DNA from: a virus
Length of the DNA stretch: 45,337 bases
Reading direction: 5' to 3' (one strand)
Virus record (IMG/VR): IMGVR_UViG_3300042368_000839
Location: 1-45,337 of that record
Every line of letters begins with the position of its first letter. Positions within the stretch are counted from its first letter, which is position 1. A program made the position numbers and the translations under genes. The notes beneath the pieces were generated by a model. It made no database searches and was not told where the DNA came from. It saw nothing but the letters and a program-made list of their open reading frames with translations. Positions 32,160 to 38,993 of this stretch are shown piece after piece.

Positions 32160-33311
32160 ATGACGACCGAACGCCCTTATCAGTGTCGCCGGTCAAAGGT
32201 TTGCAGGGCTTGGATTCCTGAATCGTCGGTTGAGTGGGTTGAACAGTCAGGCCAGCGGCGGCCTTTATGCAAGCCGGGGTGCTGCCCCAACGGCAAGCGC
32301 AGCGATACAGCCGATGATGTGCTGGCGCTACAGCTGGAAGCGCGCCGGCTGCGGGCAGAGACGCGGGATGCCAAAGCCAGCGCAGAGCGCGCCCTGGCCA
32401 AGCTGGAGGCGGTGCAGGATGCGCTGACGCTGGCGCTTGAGATCAAGGACATTTTTGATCAGGGCGTCATCACCCCGCCAGAGGATCCGCAGAAAGATGA
32501 GGCGGTGCCAATCCTGCTGCTGTCTGATCTGCACTGCGGGCAGATCGTCAAGCCGTCATCCGTCAACGGGCTCAACGAGTTCAACCCCGAGATCTTTGAC
32601 GACCGGCTAGATGCCGTGTTCCGCAATGCGCAGAAGGTGATCAACGGGCAGCGGAGCACAGCAACAATCCGCGAGGCGGTGATCTGGCTGGGCGGCGATC
32701 TGATTGAAGGGGAGCTACACGGCGATGCGGTGCAGAATCAGACGCTGACCACCACGCAGCAGATCGTCAGGTGTGAACGGGCGATCGTGCGGGGGCTGGA
32801 CTACCTGCTGCAGCATTCCGACCTGGAGAGGATCCTGATCCCCTGCAACGTGGGCAACCACGGGCGAAACACCAAGAAGCAGCAGAGCAACGCAACAGAG
32901 AACAGCTACGAGCATCTGGCGTATTGCTCAATGCGCCGGCATTACCGGGATGAGTCGCGGCTGGAGTGGTTCATCGCTGATGCTGACTGCCTCTATCTGG
33001 ATGTGTACGGCAAGCGTTTGCGATTCTTCCATGGCGATTCGGTGAAATACAACGGCGGGGCGGCGGGGCCGCTGTGGAACGTGGACAAACACGCCAAGAA
33101 CCTGGACCAGTCGGTGCCGGCTGATCACACCTTCCACGGCCACTTCCACACGCTGGGGTTTGGGTCCAGGGCAACGAGCAACGGCAGCCTGCCGGGGTGC
33201 GCACCGTACGGGCTACAGAGCGGCTACCGAATCGAGCGGCCACAGCAGGGGATGCGGTTCCTGCACAGCCACAAGGGATTTGCCGGATCGTTCCCGATCT
33301 TCACCGAGTGA
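32160..33311 (+). CDS. Calcineurin-like metallophosphoesterase
   Basis: A 383-residue protein. N-terminal Cys/His-rich segment (C9, C15, C37, C41, C42) is probably a zinc finger. A coiled coil at about 55-95 follows. The metallophosphoesterase domain shows the metal motifs: SDLHCGQ (D123, H125), LGGDLIEGE (D180), VGNHGRN (N233, H234) and FHGHFHT (about 325-330). Such enzymes in phages often act as DNA nucleases or processing phosphatases. Order of domains, with a zinc finger and coiled coil, suggests nucleic acid binding. It stands alone between the HNH and a convergent small gene. Confidence 0.85.
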   Translation: MTTERPYQCRRSKVCRAWIPESSVEWVEQSGQRRPLCKPGCCPNGKRSDTADDVLALQLEARRLRAETRDAKASAERALAKLEAVQDALTLALEIKDIFDQGVITPPEDPQKDEAVPILLLSDLHCGQIVKPSSVNGLNEFNPEIFDDRLDAVFRNAQKVINGQRSTATIREAVIWLGGDLIEGELHGDAVQNQTLTTTQQIVRCERAIVRGLDYLLQHSDLERILIPCNVGNHGRNTKKQQSNATENSYEHLAYCSMRRHYRDESRLEWFIADADCLYLDVYGKRLRFFHGDSVKYNGGAAGPLWNVDKHAKNLDQSVPADHTFHGHFHTLGFGSRATSNGSLPGCAPYGLQSGYRIERPQQGMRFLHSHKGFAGSFPIFTE

Positions 33312-33315
33312 GCGC

Positions 33316-33513
33316 CTAGGGCGTCGGGATCCCGCGGCTGGCGAGCATCATCCTTAGCACCGCGATGGCTCGCTCCCCTGAGTAGCACCTGACCCGCTTG
33401 CCCAGGCCAACCACAACCCAGCAGGCGCCGCCACGGGCGTCACGCTCCACGGTGATGTAGGGCGGGGGCTGCACAGGTGGCTGCACAGACTGAACCAACT
33501 GCTGCGCGGACAT
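33316..33513 (-). CDS. Small hypothetical protein, divergent pair (left)
   Basis: A 65-residue protein (MSAQQLVQSVQPPVQPPPYITVERD...). The longer frame to 33684 opposes a likely gene, so I use the ATG at 33513. Strand-rich ending (ACWVVVGLGKRVRCYSGERAIAVLRMM). It converges with the metallophosphoesterase, four bases apart, and its start shares the CATG at 33511-33514 with the next gene on the other strand. Function unknown. Confidence 0.5.
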   Translation of the reverse strand: MSAQQLVQSVQPPVQPPPYITVERDARGGACWVVVGLGKRVRCYSGERAIAVLRMMLASRGIPTP

Positions 33514-33784
33514 GCTGGGCCTCGATCTCACCCTCAGCCTGTCGAGCTCCTTCGAGATGGAGCGCGACCGCCGCGCCGCCGCGCACATGAGCCGGGACCA
33601 GCTGGCGGAGCGCTGCGATGAGCTGATCCAGGCCTGGTACCAGCAGCAGCACCTGATCGTGGAGCTGCAGCGCAAGGCGGCCAACCTGCAGGTGGAACTT
33701 GCGCTGAAGGGGGCGCCGCCGTTGGGTGAGCCGACGGGTGAGCATCACCGGTGGGCGCGGGAGCTGGGGAGGCGGCTGCCGTGA
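33512..33784 (+). CDS. Small coiled-coil hypothetical protein, divergent pair (right)
   Basis: A 90-residue protein. The ATG at 33512 overlaps the divergent start; a second ATG at 33557 (MERDRRAAAHMSRDQL) is an alternative. A helical, charged core (SRDQLAERCDELIQAWYQQQHLIVELQRKAANLQVEL) indicates a coiled coil, followed by a Pro/Gly tail. No known family. Confidence 0.5.
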   Translation: MLGLDLTLSLSSSFEMERDRRAAAHMSRDQLAERCDELIQAWYQQQHLIVELQRKAANLQVELALKGAPPLGEPTGEHHRWARELGRRLP

Positions 33785-33812
33785 TCAACACCCGCCAAGC
33801 GGGTCACTCATT

Positions 33813-33886
33813 CACCCAGTCCGAGCCAACGGATAGGACGGCTCCGCTGCTGCGGGGCGATGCAGGTTCAATTCCTGCCTGGGTGC
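33813..33886 (+). tRNA. tRNA-like sequence, probably degenerate
   Basis: A 74-base stretch with a perfect acceptor stem (CACCCAG 33813-33819 with CTGGGTG 33879-33885) and a textbook T arm (GCAGG, loop TTCAATT, CCTGC at 33862-33878). A D-arm-like sequence (CAACGGATAGG) is present. The anticodon arm is unusual: the best stem GCTCC/GGGGC encloses eight bases (GCTGCTGC) rather than seven, and the variable region is only three bases. If T33 is the T in CTGCTG the anticodon would read GCT (Ser), but the long variable arm of serine tRNA is absent. Either a decayed tRNA or a non-canonical one. TCACCA follows. Confidence 0.45.
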
Positions 33887-34945
33887 TCACCAACTCCCCC
33901 CAGCAGCAGCGATCCGCAGCCGATCGCCGAGGCAGACCCAGTTCCGAGGAAATCCCCCAACCCTGCGCAGCGCCGGGGACGTGGGCTTCACCCTTTCAAT
34001 CGGCACCAGCACCAGCTGATCAGGCCGCTCGCGGCGCCGCCTGCTCCGATCCTTCGGCTCCACCGTCCCCCGTTCCACCGCCACCAGAACCAGCTGCACC
34101 GACTGCGACGCCAGTGCCGCCTGCAGCCGCTCCAGTCGCACCTCCAAAGCCCGTGTGCTCAGGCCTTCCTGCTGGGCCAGCTCAGGCCGCGGCACCTCCA
34201 CCCCGTCGAGGCCCCAGGCCAGGGACAACAACCTGCGATCCTGCGGCGCCAACCTGGCGATCAGGCCACGCAGCTGCTCCGCCTGGCGCCAGCGTTCGCG
34301 CTGCTCCTCTTCATCCTCTGGCGTGCGGTCGTAGGTGGCGCACAGGCTGCCCAGCTCTAGCCCGTCATCCGTCACCACCTGGTCAAGGCTGGCGACCGAT
34401 CGGCCGTTCTCAACCACCTGCTCCAGCACCTTCACGCTGACGCCCAGCTCTGCGGCGATCTCCGCCTGCGTTGGCGTGCGGTTTAGCTCCAGCTCCAGCC
34501 GGCTGGTGATGGCCTGCAGCTTCGCTAGATGCTGGCAGTGGCTGCCGGGGATGGCGATCGCCCTGCTGTACTGGTCAATGTGCCGGTTCACCCCCTGCCG
34601 GATCCACCACCAGGCATACGTGCTGAATCTGTAGCCCTTAGCGGGATCGAACCGCTCTGCTGCCGTCAGCAAGGCCATGTTCCCGGCCTGGATCAGATCC
34701 TCGCGATCCTGCCCGGCGAACAGGCGGCTGCGGCGGGAGATGTACGCCACCACCAGCCGCAGATTCGCTGAGACGAAGCGATCCCGCGCCCGCATGCCCC
34801 GGCGCCGGATGCCTGGCGGGCACTCGCCGGGATGGGTCTGCCATTGCTGGATGGCCGTGCCGAGTTCGATTTCCTCGGCTGGCGTGAGCAGGGGTATGCG
34901 CCCGATCGAGTCGAGCCACCAGGACTGGTTGGAGCTGGCTGGCAC
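33887..34945 (-). CDS. Sigma-70 family factor, cyanobacterial group 2 type
   Basis: A 352-residue RNA polymerase sigma factor starting GTG at 34945 (MPASSNQSWWLDSIGRIPLL). Region 1.2: IGRIPLLTPAEEIELGTAIQ. Region 2: FVSANLRLVVAYISRRS, GQDREDLIQAGNMALLTAAERFD, YRFSTYAWWWIRQGVNRHI with the -10-binding aromatic residues. Region 3: LELELNRTPTQAEIAAELGVS. Region 4: LLSLAWGLDGVEVPRPELAQQEGLSTRALEVRLERL, more divergent than region 2. A C-terminal tail of about 65 residues (VAVERGTVEPKDRSRRRRERPDQ...) is not found in ordinary sigma factors. It could direct host polymerase to phage promoters, or alter host transcription. It is alone on its strand between two rightward gene groups. Confidence 0.93.
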   Translation of the reverse strand: MPASSNQSWWLDSIGRIPLLTPAEEIELGTAIQQWQTHPGECPPGIRRRGMRARDRFVSANLRLVVAYISRRSRLFAGQDREDLIQAGNMALLTAAERFDPAKGYRFSTYAWWWIRQGVNRHIDQYSRAIAIPGSHCQHLAKLQAITSRLELELNRTPTQAEIAAELGVSVKVLEQVVENGRSVASLDQVVTDDGLELGSLCATYDRTPEDEEEQRERWRQAEQLRGLIARLAPQDRRLLSLAWGLDGVEVPRPELAQQEGLSTRALEVRLERLQAALASQSVQLVLVAVERGTVEPKDRSRRRRERPDQLVLVPIERVKPTSPALRRVGGFPRNWVCLGDRLRIAAAGGSW

Positions 34946-35035
34946 CGGGTCGAGTGTGACGATTTGCCCCCATCATAGGGTGCGAAAGGGGTTCCGATCC
35001 GGTATGGTGTGTGGGCGTTCACCACTCGCTACGCC
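34946..35035. promoter_or_regulatory. Divergent promoter region between sigma factor and right operon
   Basis: On the reverse strand TATGAT lies at 34972-34977, suitably placed as a -10 box for the sigma gene. On the forward strand TATGGT at 35003-35008 could serve the rightward operon. No good -35 hexamer is evident on either side. It is the only intergenic space between two divergent operons here. Confidence 0.45.
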
Positions 35036-35344
35036 ATGCCACAGGAATGGATCACAGACCGTCTGCCGACAGAGGCGGATGGGGATTGTGACGGGGATGT
35101 GCGGATGGTTCCAGCCCCGCACGCGGACCCTGATGATTACCTGCTAGTCCACTGGAGCTACGTGGGCGATGCCGTTCCGTGGCAGCACACCAGCTGCTGG
35201 AAGCCGCCCGCCAACCCCATCCCCACCGAGCCCTTGCTGACGTTTCGTCAGCGCGTCACCGCGCTGGAGCGGCGGGTGGCGGAGCTGGAGGCGTTCAAGA
35301 AGGCGCTAATGCAGCCATCCGTCCGCTACTACCTGGGGAATTGA
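35036..35344 (+). CDS. Hypothetical protein, first gene of the right operon
   Basis: A 102-residue protein from ATG 35036 (MPQEWITDRLPTEADGDCDGDVRM...). An earlier ATG at 35009 would overlap the promoter region. An N-terminal part with DGDVRMVPAPHADPDDYLLVHWSYVG, a type of small phage protein I have seen before, and a C-terminal helical coiled coil (RQRVTALERRVAELEAFKKAL). Function unknown. Confidence 0.6.
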   Translation: MPQEWITDRLPTEADGDCDGDVRMVPAPHADPDDYLLVHWSYVGDAVPWQHTSCWKPPANPIPTEPLLTFRQRVTALERRVAELEAFKKALMQPSVRYYLGN

Positions 35345-35346
35345 CC

Positions 35347-35955
35347 ATGACCACCACCCTCTACGCCCTAACCGGCGACGCTCTCAGGCTCCAAAACCAG
35401 ATCGACGAGGCCGCCGCCGATCTGTTCTCTGATGACCCCGCAGTGGTGGCCGCGGCCACTGCCACGCTGGAAGGCCTGATCTCGGCCGAGGCCGACAACA
35501 AACAGGCCATCCTCTCCAAGGCCGACGCCTGGTGCTGGGTGATTGACTCGCTCAGGGCCCGGCACGCTGCCCGCAAGGCTCGCGCTCAGGCGCTGGCAGA
35601 GCTGGCCGCTGCTGATGAGCAGCAGGCGGATGCGCTGCAGGATCGGTTGGTCCAGGCGCTGCAGAAGGCCATCCCTGATGAGACCTCCTACCAGCTGCCT
35701 GAGCACAAGCTGGCCAGCCGGAAAACCACGGTTGTGGTGGTGGACTGCGAGCCGGAGGACCTGCCGGAGATGTTCCAGCGGATCAAGATCGAGGCCGACA
35801 AGACCGCGATCAAGGACGCAATCAAGACCGCTTTGGTCGCAGCGGTGAAGGCTGCGCCGGATGAAGAGGCCAAGGCCAAGGCCTACGCAGCCGCCGTGGT
35901 GGGGACCGTGCCCGGCTGCTTCCTGATGGAGCGACGGAGCTGGAGTATCAAATGA
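35347..35955 (+). CDS. Siphovirus Gp157-like protein
   Basis: A 202-residue protein. The open frame begins earlier, but ATG 35347 (MTTTLYALTGDALRLQNQIDE) is the family start. The remainder follows the Gp157 pattern: EADNKQAILSKADAWCWVIDSL, helical core, YQLPEHKLASRKTTVVVVDCEPEDLPEMF, KADKTAIKDAIK-like stretch and the GCFLMERRSWSIK end. Gp157 proteins are coiled-coil early proteins of siphophages, often next to recombination genes; their role is not settled. An extra Ala/Lys-rich insert occurs near 160-185. Confidence 0.88.
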   Translation: MTTTLYALTGDALRLQNQIDEAAADLFSDDPAVVAAATATLEGLISAEADNKQAILSKADAWCWVIDSLRARHAARKARAQALAELAAADEQQADALQDRLVQALQKAIPDETSYQLPEHKLASRKTTVVVVDCEPEDLPEMFQRIKIEADKTAIKDAIKTALVAAVKAAPDEEAKAKAYAAAVVGTVPGCFLMERRSWSIK

Positions 35956-36248
35956 GCACCCCCCTGGAATGCCCCGGCGCCCTCTCCGACCTGATCCTTC
36001 AGGCCGCCCGCCAGGCGCTGCCAACTAACCCGCAGCAGCTGATCCGCCTCCCCGACTGCGGCGAGCGCAACCGCCCCCTCATGCCCCTATTGGTGGGGCT
36101 GATCGATGCGGCAAAGGTCACGGCCACCGCCATCAACGACAACGCCTGGGACTCAGGGCAGGCCGTGCCAAAGGATCTGACGGTCGATCTGGTCGCCGAG
36201 CTGGAAGCCATCCGCTTGCATATCCTCGCCGCCAATGATGCTTTCTAA
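35952..36248 (+). CDS. Hypothetical protein
   Basis: A 98-residue mostly helical protein overlapping the previous stop by four bases (ATGA). Segments LSDLILQAARQALPTNPQQL, PLLVGLIDAAKVTATAINDNAW and DLVAELEAIRLHILAAND. No recognised family. Part of the rightward small-gene operon. Confidence 0.6.
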   Translation: MSTPLECPGALSDLILQAARQALPTNPQQLIRLPDCGERNRPLMPLLVGLIDAAKVTATAINDNAWDSGQAVPKDLTVDLVAELEAIRLHILAANDAF

Positions 36249-36251
36249 ACC

Positions 36252-36434
36252 ATGTCCACACTCACCGGAATCACCCACAGAATTACCTACCGGAGACTCA
36301 CTGATGACACGATCCACAAACTTGAATGGACCTGCCCCAAGGGGTGGAGTCGTACTGCCGTTCGAGAGGCCTTCTACGCTCAGTTCCCCGGCGCCGAAAT
36401 CATCGAAATCACGGAGGCCCCATGCTCCATCTGA
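36252..36434 (+). CDS. Small alpha-beta hypothetical protein
   Basis: A 60-residue protein with strand-helix-strand layout: ITHRITYRRL, HKLEWTCPKGWSRTAVREAF and YAQFPGAEIIEI. Codons end mostly in C or G, as in its neighbours, which favours this frame over the overlapping one that starts at 36304. Its end carries GGAGG, the likely ribosome site for the next ATG at 36422. Confidence 0.6.
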   Translation: MSTLTGITHRITYRRLTDDTIHKLEWTCPKGWSRTAVREAFYAQFPGAEIIEITEAPCSI

Positions 36435-36615
36435 TCACCGCCTGGCTGCTCAGCTCCGTCAGGGCCAGGCCCGCCGCGCTCAGGCTGCTGCCCAGGCCGC
36501 TGCCGGTCGCCGAGCCGTGATTGCCGCCGCGCTGGCCCTGTTGGGCATGGTGGCTGGCGCCGTGGTGCTGGTGCAGGAGGTGGGGATTCAGGCTCAGGAG
36601 GTGCGCCGTGGCTGA
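36422..36615 (+). CDS. Small membrane protein, two short frames possibly joined by a frameshift
   Basis: ATG 36422 has a good GGAGG site and reads MLHLITAWLLSSVRARPAAL to a stop at 36520. The next frame restarts at GTG 36517 and reads IAAALALLGMVAGAVVLVQEVGIQ, a membrane segment, to 36615. Reading upstream in that second frame gives a helical Arg/Ala/Gln-rich stretch (RQGQARRAQAAAQAAAGRRAV) that makes a natural positive-inside flank for the membrane segment. So one original protein may have been split by a one-base change, or the two parts are translated by coupling (GTGA overlap). Confidence 0.4.
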
Positions 36616-36946
36616 TCATCCTGTGAAGGTGTCAGAAGATCTAGTGAGCCAGTGGTGGGAAGAAGCCGTTGAGGCCAGGTCTGAATATTGGCCTGCGCAT
36701 GTCGCCGACCGCGCCGCCCAGTGGGGCGCGGATCAGGAACTAGAGGCGTGCTGTGAGTGGGTAGAAGCCAGAGGATATTCCCGCCTTGCTGCTGACGGAC
36801 TCCGCGCCACTCGCCGCCCCAAGCCGCCGACGCTGGCAGAGCAGGGGCTGGAAGCGCTGCGGTCAACACCCTGCACTGAGCAGCGCCACTACGACGCAAT
36901 GTTCGCCGCCCTCACCCGTCTCGCCGAACTGGAGGCCCAGCAATGA
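36608..36946 (+). CDS. Hypothetical phage protein, ELEAQQ ending
   Basis: A 112-residue acidic protein from GTG 36608. The core includes WGADQELEACCEWVEARGYSRLAADGLRATRRPKPPTLAEQGLEAL, a pattern I associate with small cyanophage and other phage proteins of unknown role. It ends LTRLAELEAQQ; this end carries the GGAGG site for the next ATG. Confidence 0.65.
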   Translation: MADHPVKVSEDLVSQWWEEAVEARSEYWPAHVADRAAQWGADQELEACCEWVEARGYSRLAADGLRATRRPKPPTLAEQGLEALRSTPCTEQRHYDAMFAALTRLAELEAQQ

Positions 36947-37485
36947 AACTCAGATTCCCCCCGACCCGTTACCGCGTGGTGCGGGATTCCCACCTCGGCT
37001 ACGAGGCGCAGTTTCGCCCGTGGTGGTCTCCGTTTTGGTGGCAATGTAATGGCGTAAACACTAACATAAGCATTAGGCAAGCGCGTCAAGTTTGTGTTAA
37101 TCATGCAAGCGGCCGTGGTGCTGCAGTTGTCGCCCAATTCTCCACCCGCGAACTGGAGGCCCAGCACAACAGCACCTCTTCTGACTGGGATGGCATAGTG
37201 CGATGCGCTGACGACATTGAGCCTCGATTGAGGTTGCTACTGGGTCGGATGGCGCAGGACCAGCAAGAGGTAAACGACCTTTGCGAACTCAGCAGCCGCA
37301 TCGCCGAAGGCGATCAGGCGGCAGACTCCCATGACTGGGATGGCATAGTGCAATGCGCTGATGACATTGAGTCTCGATTGAGGGTGCTACGGGGTCGGAT
37401 AAAGCAGAACCAGCAAGAGGTAAACGACCTTAGATACCGGTACGAACTCAGCAGCCGCCTCGCCGAACTGGAGGCCCAGCAATGA
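36943..37485 (+). CDS. Hypothetical protein with an internal duplication of about 150 bases
   Basis: A 180-residue protein. N-terminal part LRFPPTRYRVVRDSHLGYEAQFRPWWSPFWWQ is followed by two copies of a helical module: DWDGIVRCADDIEPRLRLLL... and DWDGIVQCADDIESRLRVLR..., each ending in ELSSRIAE or ELSSRLAE. The DNA copies are about 150 bases apart (37183 and 37333) and nearly identical at the start, so the duplication is recent. The start ATG overlaps the previous gene. It also ends ELEAQQ. An A+T-richer patch lies at 37030-37110. Confidence 0.6.
   Translation: MKLRFPPTRYRVVRDSHLGYEAQFRPWWSPFWWQCNGVNTNISIRQARQVCVNHASGRGAAVVAQFSTRELEAQHNSTSSDWDGIVRCADDIEPRLRLLLGRMAQDQQEVNDLCELSSRIAEGDQAADSHDWDGIVQCADDIESRLRVLRGRIKQNQQEVNDLRYRYELSSRLAELEAQQ
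37183..37468 (+). repeat. Tandem duplication, about 150 bp period
   Basis: Two tandem copies inside the preceding gene, beginning at GACTGGGATGGCATAGTG (37183 and 37333). The second copy has about nine extra bases near 37435. Differences are scattered substitutions. Confidence 0.8.
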
Positions 37486-37715
37486 CCTTCCTCCCCGACG
37501 ACGACGCCTGCCAGTCCGCTGGCGAGGGCATCACCCGGACCAGCGAGCCGGGCGCCAAGTTCTGGCCGGTGCAAATCCACTGGCCCGGCTGCCGGCCGAT
37601 GCGCTGCACCATTCGCGCCACCTGCAAACAACAGGCGTACCAGTTCGCCGAACGGCGACACCCTGACGCCAGCTCGATTGAAATCCTGTCTCGGAGATCC
37701 ACACCATGGCTCTAA
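37482..37715 (+). CDS. Hypothetical protein
   Basis: A 77-residue protein with a beta-alpha layout: KFWPVQIHWPGCRPMRCTIRATCKQQAYQFAERRHPDASSIEIL. ATG overlaps the previous stop. The ending 'HPDASSIEIL' resembles 'FPGAEIIEI' of the 36252 gene, suggesting the two are distant relatives. Function unknown. Confidence 0.55.
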   Translation: MTFLPDDDACQSAGEGITRTSEPGAKFWPVQIHWPGCRPMRCTIRATCKQQAYQFAERRHPDASSIEILSRRSTPWL

Positions 37716-37918
37716 CCGCCACCCGTACCGCCAACCCCTGGCGATTCAGCCCAGGGGATCACGTCTACATCGCCGGTCACCCCCAAGAGCCCGCCATCAT
37801 CACCAGCAGGGTCCAGCGTAGCCGCGCCAACTGGCCGCACTACTACCTAGTGGATGCCGATGGTCACGAATGGCTTGTGCCGCAGATTCACTTAAGCATC
37901 TCACCGATTCAGGCATGA
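37706..37918 (+). CDS. Small SH3/KOW-like hypothetical protein
   Basis: A 70-residue protein: RFSPGDHVYIAGHPQEPAIITSRVQ then PHYYLVDADGHEWLVPQIHLS. Short strands and Gly turns resemble an SH3-like barrel, the type found in small phage DNA- or RNA-related proteins. ATG is inside the end of the previous gene. The stop overlaps the dCTP deaminase ATG (ATGA). Confidence 0.55.
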   Translation: MALTATRTANPWRFSPGDHVYIAGHPQEPAIITSRVQRSRANWPHYYLVDADGHEWLVPQIHLSISPIQA

Positions 37919-38427
37919 TTATTTCTGACTGGCAAATCGCCGAGCGCTGCAGGGCCGGCATGGTGGTCGGCCACGACTCCGAGTTGATCAACCCGGCGTC
38001 GCTCGATGTGCGGCTAGGGGATACCCTGCTGATCGAATCGGCGCAGTCGCCAAAGCTGGTGCCGTACCCGCTGCACCGGCACAGCCAGAATGATCCCTAT
38101 GAGTTGCGGCCGGGGCAGTTTGTCCTGGCCCAGACGGTGGAAGTGTTCAACCTGCCGGATGACATCGCCGCGCAATTCATGTTGAAGTCAAGCCGGGCCC
38201 GTGAAGGCTTGGAGCACCTGATGGCGGGATACTGTGACCCCGGCTGGCATGGATCTGTACTCACCCTGGAGCTGCACAACTCCCGCCAGCTGTGGCCCGT
38301 GTGGTTGTGGCCGGGAATGAAGATCGGGCAGATCGTGTTCCATCTGATGGCTGAGCGGCCGATCAACAGCTACGCCGTGACTGGCCGCTACAACGGCGAC
38401 ACCACTGTTCACGCCAGCAAGGGCTGA
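37915..38427 (+). CDS. dcd: dCTP deaminase
   Basis: A 170-residue enzyme converting dCTP to dUTP, feeding thymidine nucleotide synthesis. Family motifs: NPASLDVRLGD (26-36), the SSRAREG active-site strand (92-98), AGYCDPGWHGS (104-113) and the catalytic Glu in LTLELHN (119). The frame begins at 37870, but ATG 37915 gives the standard MIISDWQI start and overlaps the previous stop. No thymidylate synthase is seen in the window. The phage probably adjusts its own deoxynucleotide pool. Confidence 0.92.
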   Translation: MIISDWQIAERCRAGMVVGHDSELINPASLDVRLGDTLLIESAQSPKLVPYPLHRHSQNDPYELRPGQFVLAQTVEVFNLPDDIAAQFMLKSSRAREGLEHLMAGYCDPGWHGSVLTLELHNSRQLWPVWLWPGMKIGQIVFHLMAERPINSYAVTGRYNGDTTVHASKG

Positions 38428-38780
38428 TGCTCCCCTGCCAGTGGTGCAACGGGACCACCCGCGTGGTGGACACTAGGTTGATCTCCCAGGGCCAGCGCCG
38501 CTGGCTGCGGTGCCAAGACTGCGGCCAGCTCACCCGATCAATCGAAACCTATGAAAGCGGCCGCCGGATTCCGGGGCCGCTTCCTGGTGTCAGGCGCCGG
38601 CGGCCGGCCCGCCAAGGGGCCAGCAACGGGCGATCGGTGCTCACCGATGCCGACATTCGCCGGCTCAGGGAGCAGGCCGCGGCAGGGACGCCCAGGGCCG
38701 TGCTGGCTAAGCGGTATGGGGTGACGCCCAACCACATCACTCGAATCGTGCGGCGGCGGGCCTGGCGGCACGTAGCCTGA
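38427..38780 (+). CDS. Zinc-ribbon plus helix-turn-helix protein, NrdR-like N-terminus
   Basis: A 117-residue protein. N-terminal zinc ribbon: C4-x2-C7 and C29-x2-C32, with VVDTRLI between, close to the zinc part of NrdR regulators. The ATP-cone is absent. A basic linker (GVRRRRPARQG) leads to a C-terminal HTH (LTDADIRRLREQAAAGTPRAVLAKRYGVTPNHITRIVRRRAW) of the type in resolvases and sigma region 4. One base overlaps the dcd stop. It could regulate dcd or other genes of the operon. Confidence 0.75.
   Translation: MLPCQWCNGTTRVVDTRLISQGQRRWLRCQDCGQLTRSIETYESGRRIPGPLPGVRRRRPARQGASNGRSVLTDADIRRLREQAAAGTPRAVLAKRYGVTPNHITRIVRRRAWRHVA
38773..38780 (+). promoter_or_regulatory. TAGCCTGA element at gene end
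   Basis: Located at the stop of the preceding gene and three bases before ATG 38784. Fits the same -10-like pattern as other copies. Confidence 0.3.
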
Positions 38781-38783
38781 GCC

Positions 38784-38993
38784 ATGGAGCACCTCTTCAC
38801 TACCGAACTGGTCATCCGCGACGGGATCCCCGTTTGGCTGATCCAGGGGTGGGGAGTCGAGGCTGTCAGTGCCAGCCGTCACGCGGCGCTGCGGTCGTTT
38901 CGCTGGAAATGCCAACGACGCGGACTGCAGCTCCCAGCAGGGAGTGAGCAGCCGCGGCGCGGGCCTTCGGAGTGTGATGAGCCGGGGGTGTGA
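38784..38993 (+). CDS. Small hypothetical protein
   Basis: A 69-residue protein: MEHLFTTELVIRDGIPVWLIQGWGVEAVSASRHAALRSFRWKCQRR, strand-turn-strand-helix, then a Pro/Gly/Gln tail. It is the last rightward gene of the operon before the leftward block. No known family. Confidence 0.5.
   Translation: MEHLFTTELVIRDGIPVWLIQGWGVEAVSASRHAALRSFRWKCQRRGLQLPAGSEQPRRGPSECDEPGV

Noticed and set aside
33751-34440. 229-residue rightward frame opposite the sigma gene
   Set aside because: Pro/Ala/Thr-rich text antisense to a clear sigma factor; a shadow of its codons.
36235-36615. 126-residue frame with a C-terminal membrane segment
   Set aside because: The first two thirds have A/T-ending codons unlike neighbours and overlap a better frame (36252-36434). 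Only the end is credible.
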